Of a stretch of DNA of 20,641 nt, positions 15,426 through 20,641 are shown in pieces. Under the pieces are notes generated by a model that was not told the DNA's origin, made no database searches, and worked only from the letters and a program-made list of their open reading frames with translations. Position 1 is the stretch's first letter, and each line of letters begins with the position of its first letter. The position numbers and the translations under genes are program-made. The DNA comes from Scalindua_A sp046757465 (lineage in GTDB: Bacteria; Planctomycetota; Brocadiia; Brocadiales; Scalinduaceae), in contig JBHHYH010000057.1 in NCBI GenBank assembly GCA_046757465.1, positions 1 through 20,641 of the forward strand. Direction: 5' to 3'.

Positions 15426-16934
15426 TCAAAATTCTAATTGTGTTCTAATGCCTATAACGCTAGCTGTATCATTTGAACCCTTTCCGGCAGGATCAAATAC
15501 CACTTGGAAACTGGGTGTAATGGCAAAGTGATCATTGACCTGGAATTTATAATAAAGTTCTGCCGCACTCTCTTCATCTCCACCGACTATGTCTAACATA
15601 CCAAATGCAAAGGCAATCTCATCATTGACCCTTGAAAAAAATGGAGACCTGAACCGAAGACCGGCACTCCATGCACTTGCAATGGTTGCATCATTTACCT
15701 CTGATTCATTAGCTCCATAACGTGCAAATGCAGTTAGCCGGGTGGAAAGATTCTGATCTATGCTAACGCCAAAACCATTGTTATCCTCCATACCACCTTT
15801 TGTCCTTCCCCACAGGCGATAGTTACCTTCCTGTTTAAAAAAGAAGTGAGACCTGTACCCGATCTCAGCTATACCATAAATATCGTCTGTGATATTGGTA
15901 CCTGAATTATCAAGGCTTTGCAATCCTAACCCAATTGTAAATCCCCTTCTGGTATCAAAAAATGCCAGGAGTCCTGGGCCATTGACAGGCACCTCCAATG
16001 TAGGATTATTTACAAATGCACTGGTTATGAATTGGGTGGTTTCGTCGTTAGCAACTGTATTAGAATCGAAGTAGTTCGTCAAGTCTATCTTACCACCCAC
16101 AAGCCTTAATCTTTCGTCCAAAAGAAATGACTGCAGCCATACCTCCCGAACACTTACCCTGTCAACCCCATCGTCATCCTGTAATGAACCTGAATCGTCG
16201 TTGAGGCCTGAAAAACTACCAATGAGCTCATCAGGTCCGTTACCACCTATCGCCTCAAGATCCATGAAGAAGGTAGTATAAAGCAGTGGTTTAGCTATAA
16301 ATAGCAAGTCAAAAGAACTTTCAGCAAAACTTTTTTCTTTTTTATCACTACTTATTATTTGTTGAAGGATACCAGTACTACTAGCTCCGATGGTCACCCG
16401 TTTCTCAAACTCCTCCTCAATTGAAGCAGCAATCCTTTCTGAAATACTTTCTCGTCTGGCAAATTTATGTAGTTTGAATCGAGATCTTGCCTTTTGTTTC
16501 AAGCCACAAATAGGACACCTCTTATCCTCACTCATTGTAGAAAACACATGCCCATTTTGACATACATATTCCTGAACACGTCTTATTTCCTCTGTCATAT
16601 CCATCAGGGCTGCCCTATCTTTTAGTTCATATACTACATCTTCCAGTCTTCTAATCTTTTTATCAACCCTGCCCTCAAACCCAGCAACGGCCTTCTGGTC
16701 ATGGGAAGAGACCTCCTGCATTTGTGTCGGTTTTGTTTCTGAAGAAGGCCTCGTAGCCTCAGATTCAATGCTGTCAACCTTATCAAGATATTTTTCTAAC
16801 CTTCTAATGGTTTTCTCCATACTTTTTACACGCTTGTTTAATACCTCAAACTCCTCATCGGTTACCACAGCAAACACCGTACTACAGGAAAGTATAATAA
16901 AAATTAAATACAGTGGATAATAAACAAACTTCAT
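15426..16934 (-). CDS. OprB-like outer-membrane porin with coiled coil and zinc-ribbon-like motif
   Basis: A 502-aa outer-membrane protein. Signal peptide (about 1-22), a coiled-coil segment (about 25-120, heptad-like Leu, Lys and Glu), then a Cys/His cluster Cys125-x3-His129-x10-Cys140-x2-Cys143 (CQNGHVF ... RCPICG), a zinc-ribbon pattern. A C-terminal barrel (about 180-502) follows, with alternating strands (GVDRVSVREVWLQSFLLDERLRLVGGKID) and a final Phe. The barrel resembles carbohydrate-selective OprB porins, but the substrate cannot be read from sequence. The coiled coil probably anchors to peptidoglycan or forms a trimer stalk in the periplasm. AAAGGAGG lies 5 nt before the ATG and can pair with an upstream T-run. 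It is the first gene under tandem B12 riboswitches, so it should be made when the cofactor is scarce. Confidence 0.85.
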   Translation of the reverse strand: MKFVYYPLYLIFIILSCSTVFAVVTDEEFEVLNKRVKSMEKTIRRLEKYLDKVDSIESEATRPSSETKPTQMQEVSSHDQKAVAGFEGRVDKKIRRLEDVVYELKDRAALMDMTEEIRRVQEYVCQNGHVFSTMSEDKRCPICGLKQKARSRFKLHKFARRESISERIAASIEEEFEKRVTIGASSTGILQQIISSDKKEKSFAESSFDLLFIAKPLLYTTFFMDLEAIGGNGPDELIGSFSGLNDDSGSLQDDDGVDRVSVREVWLQSFLLDERLRLVGGKIDLTNYFDSNTVANDETTQFITSAFVNNPTLEVPVNGPGLLAFFDTRRGFTIGLGLQSLDNSGTNITDDIYGIAEIGYRSHFFFKQEGNYRLWGRTKGGMEDNNGFGVSIDQNLSTRLTAFARYGANESEVNDATIASAWSAGLRFRSPFFSRVNDEIAFAFGMLDIVGGDEESAAELYYKFQVNDHFAITPSFQVVFDPAGKGSNDTASVIGIRTQLEF

Positions 16935-16941
16935 GCAAACC

Positions 16942-16961
16942 TCCTTTCCCCTCGGAAAAAA
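16942..16961 (-). promoter_or_regulatory. Hairpin that can mask the porin ribosome-binding site
   Basis: On the minus strand TTTTTTCC (16961-16954) pairs, with two G-U wobbles, to GGAAAGGA (16949-16942), covering most of the AAAGGAGG site at 16947-16940. It lies 13 nt after riboswitch 3, which has no terminator, so this could be a translational expression platform. Confidence 0.45.
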
Positions 16962-16974
16962 GTTTTATAAATAT

Positions 16975-17114
16975 GCAAGATAGGTCTCCTGGCTCGCGTC
17001 TAATATCTACTCTCTGCACCTTCCCATCCGCGTGAGGCGGACAGTGGTATTTCGCAGATTTCGTTACGCTTACAGTTGCGGGGCAGCGTTTAAAAACCTT
17101 CCCTTACATCCTGC
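16975..17114 (-). promoter_or_regulatory. Cobalamin riboswitch 3 (adjacent to porin start)
   Basis: A compact 140-nt aptamer. Minus strand from 17114: GCAGGAT (P1), AAGGGAAG, CTGCCCCGCAACTGTAA, CCACTG, GGGAAGGTGC, then the B12 box GAGCCAGGAGACCT and ATCTTGC, which closes P1. It differs clearly from riboswitches 1 and 2 in side stems and is closer to the textbook consensus. It ends about 40 nt before the porin ATG and no intrinsic terminator intervenes. Confidence 0.93.
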
Positions 17115-17192
17115 ACATAATTAATAAAATAATCATTGACTTATTAAGCTATACTCACATTTTTGTTTTTCGATAGGCCACCTCCTTAAAAT
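17115..17192 (-). other. Spacer between tandem riboswitches with an orphan ribosome-binding site
   Basis: After terminator 2 the minus strand has AAGGAGG (17187-17181), then an ATG followed at once by TGA about 15 nt on. No gene is encoded. It may mark the start of a lost first gene of riboswitch 2. Confidence 0.35.
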
Positions 17193-17232
17193 AAAAAAGC
17201 CCGTATCCTTTGATTGTAAAAAGGTACGGGCT
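17193..17232 (-). terminator. Intrinsic terminator of cobalamin riboswitch 2
   Basis: AGCCCGTACC pairs with GGATACGGGCT on the minus strand, followed by TTTTTT. It is nearly identical to the terminator of riboswitch 1. It lies between riboswitches 2 and 3. Confidence 0.88.
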
Positions 17233-17243
17233 GTTCGTATATG

Positions 17244-17263
17244 TGCATAAAGAATATTATGCA
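17244..17263 (-). other. Conserved hairpin in the expression platform of riboswitch 2
   Basis: TGCATAA and TTATGCA pair perfectly around a 6-nt loop. It is the counterpart of 12408-12429, one base pair shorter. Confidence 0.6.
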
Positions 17264-17320
17264 TACATACAAGATAATTGATACCTTCACCTTCTTTACC
17301 ATCGAAGAACACGTGAAGAA

Positions 17321-17524
17321 GCTACAGGCAGGTCTTCTGACTATCGAATCATCCTACTTATTGCGCCTTCCCATCCGCCTTTAGGCGGATAGTGGTTTAT
17401 GGTCTCACAACTATGTTGCGGGACGTGCAATTTTCGTCATCGATTACAGCGGCGGGTCCGTTCCCTCTTTTAGACGGGATTTCCTTTTCAAACTCCACTT
17501 TAAAAATGGAGTCAACCTGTAACT
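17321..17524 (-). promoter_or_regulatory. Cobalamin riboswitch 2 (first of the tandem pair)
   Basis: Near copy of riboswitch 1, with the same order: P1 TTACAGG, a side hairpin (17492-17512), CCCGCCGCTGTAA, CCACTATCCGCC, GGGAAGGCGC, and the B12 box AGTCAGAAGACCTGCCTGTA. The side hairpin has a wholly different sequence from its counterpart at 12656-12680 but still folds. It is followed by a terminator and then by riboswitch 3, so the porin transcript passes two B12 checkpoints. Confidence 0.93.
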
Positions 17525-17571
17525 GCATTAATAATTAATTAAAAAGTCAAAGAACGTTTAATTAGTGGGTA

Positions 17572-17600
17572 ATACTACTTTTTAACCTTATTCCTGTCAA
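17572..17600 (-). promoter_or_regulatory. Sigma70-type promoter for riboswitch 2 transcript
   Basis: TTGACA (17600-17595), a 17-nt spacer and TAGTAT (17577-17572), about 48 nt before the aptamer. The layout is the same as promoter 1, with a weaker -10. Confidence 0.8.
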
Positions 17601-17647
17601 CTAAATTTATATTGTCTTTTATTAAAAGGGAATTCTATAATCCTAAC

Positions 17648-17697
17648 ATGATGAGCAATTATCAATACGTAAGATTATTATGAATAAGTCTTTACAA
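17648..17697 (-). promoter_or_regulatory. 50-nt block upstream of promoter 2, shared with promoter 1
   Basis: Matches 12809-12858 at 48 of 50 positions by eye. Similarity continues more loosely to about 17725, into the last codons of the neighbouring Cys-rich gene, which marks the probable edge of the duplication. Confidence 0.45.
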
Positions 17698-17710
17698 AGC
17701 TTCTTTTATT

Positions 17711-17920
17711 TTAACAACATTTCTTATTTTTCTGTATGGGTGGACATGGAACAGAACCGTACGAACAGAATACACAACAATCGCCTTTTTTAGGTTTTAA
17801 CACTGTTTTACAATTCGTACATTCATAAAAAAATCGACATGAATCTGTTGGCATGGTTTCTTCCTTCGCAAAACTACATTCTGGACATGTAATAATTGAT
17901 TCTAAGATTAAGTTTGACAT
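17711..17920 (-). CDS. Small Cys-rich GDCCVxC-type protein of the mercury operon
   Basis: A 69-aa cytoplasmic protein with ten cysteines: CPEC near residue 11, CRFFYECTNC (27-36), GDCCVFCSYGS (45-55), CPP and a terminal CC. The GDCCVxC motif defines a small family that recurs beside mer genes; its biochemical role is not established, though the thiol clusters suggest Hg(II) or other soft-metal binding. I chose the ATG at 17920 because AAGGAGG lies 6 nt upstream; a longer reading would add 11 unconserved residues before that site. It is the last gene of the mer cluster, 49 nt after merTP. No terminator is obvious behind it, so mer transcripts could run into the riboswitch region. Confidence 0.8.
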   Translation of the reverse strand: MSNLILESIITCPECSFAKEETMPTDSCRFFYECTNCKTVLKPKKGDCCVFCSYGSVPCPPIQKNKKCC

Positions 17921-17953
17921 TATCGCCCTCCTTTTTAAACCATTTTCAATCAT

Positions 17954-17980
17954 CTTCTGAAAAGAAAAATCATTCAGAAG
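17954..17980 (-). other. Hairpin at the merTP 3' end
   Basis: CTTCTGAA and TTCAGAAG pair perfectly (8 bp) around an 11-nt T-rich loop that contains the merTP stop codon. There is no following T-run. It could be an mRNA processing or stability element separating merTP from the Cys-rich gene. Confidence 0.35.
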
Positions 17981-18560
17981 TTATTGACGGTTTGTAACCA
18001 ATATCCTCTATAGCAGTTAAAAGCATATTTGTAGGAATATCTTTAACGTTATTGTCAAACCCCACAATTGCCTCTCCCTTTTCAAGGATCACGTTGACAG
18101 CTTTGACACCCTGGATCTTTGAAAGGGCAGAGTTGATAGATATCGTGCAAGCTTCGCATGTCATCCCTTCCACTTTAATTACGACTTGTTGCAGACCGTC
18201 ATTCATTTGAGTTGCAGAATCTGATCTCCCAAAATGTCCATAGAGGTAAGGGAAAAGCATCAGGCCAACAGCAACGGCAGTTATTGCCCACAGGGCAATC
18301 GTTTTTATCCGATCCATTTTAACCTGTTTAATTTCACAACATTCATCACCCTTTTTTTTACGATAGGTAAGATAAAAGGCCATACCAATGAACGCAAATG
18401 TTATAATCATAAACAGTGGCCGATACTTCTCCAGGGAGGAAAAGATTCCTATACTCCCCATTCCCAATCCAGCCAGGATTAAGGGGCCCAAACAGCAACT
18501 TGAGGCCAAAATGGCTGCGGCGATTGTGCCGGCAAGTGTAGATACTGATTTTGTCTTCAT
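17970..18560 (-). CDS. merT: Mercuric transport fusion protein MerTP
   Basis: A 196-aa inner-membrane importer joining MerT and MerP in one chain. The MerT half has three hydrophobic helices (about 8-35, 46-66, 86-106), the Hg-binding pair Cys22-Cys23 in helix 1 (ASSCCLGP) and a cytosolic pair Cys74-Cys75 (DECCEI). The MerP half is a heavy-metal-associated domain (about 125-192) with Cys135 and Cys138 in EGMTCEACT. Periplasmic Hg(II) would pass from the MerP domain to MerT and then to MerA. GGGAGG precedes the ATG. It lies 29 nt after arsR in the same operon. All thiols expected for transport are present. Confidence 0.92.
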   Translation of the reverse strand: MKTKSVSTLAGTIAAAILASSCCLGPLILAGLGMGSIGIFSSLEKYRPLFMIITFAFIGMAFYLTYRKKKGDECCEIKQVKMDRIKTIALWAITAVAVGLMLFPYLYGHFGRSDSATQMNDGLQQVVIKVEGMTCEACTISINSALSKIQGVKAVNVILEKGEAIVGFDNNVKDIPTNMLLTAIEDIGYKPSITSE

Positions 18561-18589
18561 TCAAAAACACCTCCCTTTAAATATTTGAT

Positions 18590-18934
18590 TTATTCTTTAA
18601 TGTCTTCAAAGAATTTGTAAAGTTTATTTAAGAATCCTTTTTGTATTAAAGAGTAATAAATTGTCTGGTTATTTCTGCGAGCCTTAACAAATCCGTATGC
18701 CTTGAGTTTGCTTAAGTGCTGGGAAATAGCAGAAACTGTAATATCCAGAATTTCAGCAATATCACATACACAAGCTTCTTTTACTCTATGAAGAAGATAA
18801 ATAATCTTTAACCGGGAGGATGATGACATCAATCCGAAAAACATTGCTAACTCATCAATTTCAGGATTAAAACCTAATTTTTCTTTTAAAACATTTATAT
18901 CTTTTTTGGATAATGTTGGTCCTATACATTTCAT
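18590..18934 (-). CDS. ArsR/SmtB-family metal-responsive repressor
   Basis: A 114-aa winged-helix repressor. A helical N-terminus leads to SSSRLKIIYLL (39-49), the metal-site helix EACVCDIAEIL with Cys55 and Cys57 (the ELCVCDL-type motif of thiol-sensing ArsR proteins), the recognition helix TVSAISQHLSKLKAYG (66-81) and the wing ARRNNQTIYYSL. A third cysteine, Cys3, could complete a trigonal site suited to Hg(II), Cd(II) or As(III). It lies between merA and merTP, so it probably controls the mer genes, in place of the usual MerR activator. A likely operator palindrome lies upstream at 18983-19006. AAGGGA precedes the ATG by 8 nt. Confidence 0.88.
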   Translation of the reverse strand: MKCIGPTLSKKDINVLKEKLGFNPEIDELAMFFGLMSSSSRLKIIYLLHRVKEACVCDIAEILDITVSAISQHLSKLKAYGFVKARRNNQTIYYSLIQKGFLNKLYKFFEDIKE

Positions 18935-18982
18935 AATAAGAATCCCTTAAATAATATTTTAACTATTGTTGTTGAGACAGCG

Positions 18983-19006
18983 ATATCAACATCGTTATGT
19001 TAATAT
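18983..19006. promoter_or_regulatory. Candidate ArsR operator palindrome
   Basis: Two 10-nt arms (ATATTAACAT and ATGTTGATAT on the minus strand) with one mismatch flank a 4-nt spacer. Size and composition match ArsR/SmtB operators. It lies in the 85-nt gap between the merA stop and the arsR start, and overlaps a possible weak -35 (TTGATA). Confidence 0.55.
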
Positions 19007-19019
19007 CTGTCCGAATTTA

Positions 19020-20456
19020 TTAGCTTGCACAACAGCTTAATTTGCTTACATCCTTGCCGAATGTGATTGCGGCTAGTTTCACTCCTTCAGAAAGTGTCAG
19101 GTAAGGGTGAAATGATGATACTAATTCCCTGACAGTTATTCCGTATCTTATAGCAAGACTAACCTCCATGAGTAGTTCTGCTCCTTCAGGGGCAAGAATT
19201 CGTGCGCCAACAAGCTTGTCTATTTTTGTATCCCTGATAAGTTTTATGAATCCTCTTGTATCACGAGCCGCCAGGGCCCTTGGAACGTGAGAGAGAGGAA
19301 GTTTAGATACATCTACTTCGAGTCCCTGTTGAGTCGCCTGTTGTTCGTCTAACCCAACGCCAGCCACCTGTGGGTCAGTGAATATGACCCATGGGAGTGC
19401 TGCATAATCTTTAATATTTATAGAGTTAGTAATCGCATTTTCTGCGGCCAAAGCGCCCTCATACGCTGCTGTGTAAACGAACGTTGGTTTCCCGATGACG
19501 TCACCAGCACCATAGATACCAGCAATGTTTGTTTGCAGCCTGTCATCAACTTTCAAAAACCCGGCTTTATCTAATTTAATACCTATTTTTTCTAATCCAA
19601 GTTCCTGTGTATTAGGCCTTCGCCCGGTTGTTACCAGAATATGGGAGGCCTGAAAAATTTGTTCTGTGCCATTAACATCAGACCTTACAAAGACTTTGCG
19701 GTTTTCTCGTACGGCTTCTTCGAGTCTAACTCCGGTTACTACGTTTATTCCTTCATTTGTAAAATAGTGTGTTAATTCATCAGTCAGGTCAGATGTTTCA
19801 GAAGGTAAAATGCGTGATGACCTCTGCAGGATAGTTACCTTTGTGCCAAATCGTGCAAATAACTGGGCACATTCAAGAGCGATATAACGTCCTCCTAAGA
19901 CAATAAGTGATTCCGGTAATTCCGTCAATTCAAAGGCGGTCTCGTTAGTCAGATAGCCACATTCCTTAAGACCGGGAACAGGAGGAATAAAAGGGGAGAC
20001 TCCTGTAGCTATGATAATCTGGTCAGCAATAATACGTTCTCCTTTAACTCCTATTTCATTCTGAGTTAAAAATTCACCTCGACCTTCAATGAACCGAATG
20101 TCTGATAGACCAGAAATAATATCGATGTACTTGGCCTGCCTTAGTTCATCTACTAATTGTTGTTTTTGAGAAATGATGGCTTTAAAATCAGTGATTGTGC
20201 TTTTAGAACGGACGCCATTGAAATGGTGATTAAGGGCTCGGTGGTGTGCTTCAGCGGCTCGTATGAGAGTTTTAGAAGGCACACAACCTACATTAACACA
20301 TGTCCCTCCAATGGGAAGGCCATCGTTGATTATGGTAACCTGAGCGCCCAATTCGTTGGCCTTAATAGCAGCAGAAAAAGCAGCAGAGCCCCCACCAACA
20401 ATAGCTAAATGGGTCTTTTTAGGTTTTGAGTTAGATGTAGCACAACAATCAGACAT
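19020..20456 (-). CDS. merA: Mercuric reductase MerA
   Basis: Cytoplasmic FAD and NADPH flavoenzyme reducing Hg(II) to volatile Hg(0). The 478-aa product has the FAD site VGGGSAAFSAA (20-30), redox cysteines 53 and 58 in GGTCVNVGCVPSK, the NADPH-domain motif VLGGRYIALECAQLF (with the Tyr typical of MerA), the second FAD site GIYGAGDVIG, and the dimer interface HPYLTLSEG. The C-terminal tail LSCCAS carries the vicinal Cys475-Cys476 that collects Hg(II). These separate MerA from lipoamide dehydrogenase. The N-terminal heavy-metal domain is absent, with only SDCCATS ahead of the FAD fold; the MerP domain of MerTP may serve. AAGGA lies 7 nt before the ATG. First gene of the mer cluster. Confidence 0.95.
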   Translation of the reverse strand: MSDCCATSNSKPKKTHLAIVGGGSAAFSAAIKANELGAQVTIINDGLPIGGTCVNVGCVPSKTLIRAAEAHHRALNHHFNGVRSKSTITDFKAIISQKQQLVDELRQAKYIDIISGLSDIRFIEGRGEFLTQNEIGVKGERIIADQIIIATGVSPFIPPVPGLKECGYLTNETAFELTELPESLIVLGGRYIALECAQLFARFGTKVTILQRSSRILPSETSDLTDELTHYFTNEGINVVTGVRLEEAVRENRKVFVRSDVNGTEQIFQASHILVTTGRRPNTQELGLEKIGIKLDKAGFLKVDDRLQTNIAGIYGAGDVIGKPTFVYTAAYEGALAAENAITNSINIKDYAALPWVIFTDPQVAGVGLDEQQATQQGLEVDVSKLPLSHVPRALAARDTRGFIKLIRDTKIDKLVGARILAPEGAELLMEVSLAIRYGITVRELVSSFHPYLTLSEGVKLAAITFGKDVSKLSCCAS

Positions 20457-20493
20457 TTTTTTATCCTTATTCAGTATTTAAGTATCTACTACA

Positions 20494-20521
20494 ATACTAA
20501 CATACTATATGCTTTTGTCAA
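20494..20521 (-). promoter_or_regulatory. Promoter of the mer cluster
   Basis: TTGACA (20521-20516), a 16-nt spacer and TAGTAT (20499-20494), about 37 nt before the merA ATG. The region around the -10 contains small AGTAT/ATACT inverted motifs that could bind a repressor. Confidence 0.7.
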
Positions 20522-20596
20522 CAAATAAATTTGATAGTTTCATTTCTGACTATTTTAACATTGTTATAGCAAAGGACTTAAGATATAATAAAGGGT

Positions 20597-20636
20597 CTAG
20601 ACTAGAACAGCACACTCAAATATGCTATAAGTCTAG
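20597..20636. repeat. Imperfect inverted repeat at the right edge
   Basis: CTAGACT...AGCA and TGCT...AGTCTAG arms face each other across about 10 nt. No T-run follows. It could be part of a hairpin or the end of an element lying outside the window; nothing else is seen in 20522-20641. Confidence 0.35.
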
Positions 20637-20641
20637 TCATG

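Noticed and set aside
17711..17920. Selenoprotein reading of the GDCCVxC gene
   Set aside because: All positions are ordinary Cys codons and no in-frame TGA is needed.
18358..18570. 70-codon minus-strand frame overlapping merTP
   Set aside because: Alternative frame of a clear MerTP gene with no recognisable sequence.
1..20641. CRISPR arrays, tRNA or rRNA genes, full insertion sequences
   Set aside because: No regularly spaced repeats, cloverleaf, rRNA motifs or transposase found; the repeats seen are short palindromes.

Overview
All recognisable genes lie on the minus strand, so the window reads right to left. It is AT-rich and encodes signal peptides, outer-membrane beta-barrels and periplasmic proteins, so the host has a Gram-negative-type envelope. 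It uses the oxygen-independent (cbi) cobalamin route. The mix of short palindromic repeats, YVTN propeller and PDZ-less S41 protease would fit an anaerobic Planctomycetota lineage such as an anammox bacterium. That placement is inference only; no taxonomic marker in the window settles it.

Right end (about 20640-17711): a compact mercury-resistance operon, merA - arsR-type regulator - merTP fusion - GDCCVxC Cys-rich protein. A TTGACA promoter precedes merA, and a 24-nt palindrome that could be an ArsR operator lies between merA and arsR.

Middle (17700-12900): a sigma70-like promoter, a cobalamin riboswitch with an intrinsic terminator, then a second, different cobalamin riboswitch just ahead of an OprB-like porin. 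The porin carries a coiled coil and a Cys/His zinc-ribbon-like motif. It is followed by a secreted YVTN beta-propeller and an exported PDZ-less S41 peptidase. The gene set suggests a B12- or cobalt-repressed envelope module that has no standard name.

Left-middle (12858-8297): a second copy of the promoter, riboswitch and terminator cassette drives a decayed outer-membrane barrel gene (frameshift plus nonsense codon). Cobalt ECF transporter genes follow: cbiM, a small membrane protein in the cbiN slot, cbiQ and cbiO. CbiO has Asn in place of the H-loop His. Repeat-rich spacers sit before cbiN-like and between cbiQ and cbiO.

Left (8209-1): murA and an AT-rich PD-(D/E)XK nuclease-like gene, then the late adenosylcobalamin genes cobD - cobQ - cbiB - cbiA - cbiX (cut by the edge), tightly packed or overlapping apart from one repeat-filled gap before cbiB. 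CobD carries an in-frame insertion of about 75 residues encoded by palindromic repeat DNA. Cobalt uptake, cobaltochelation, a,c-diamidation, amidation and aminopropanol attachment are thus grouped downstream of one riboswitch. Whether one transcript runs all the way through the repeat gaps cannot be told from sequence.
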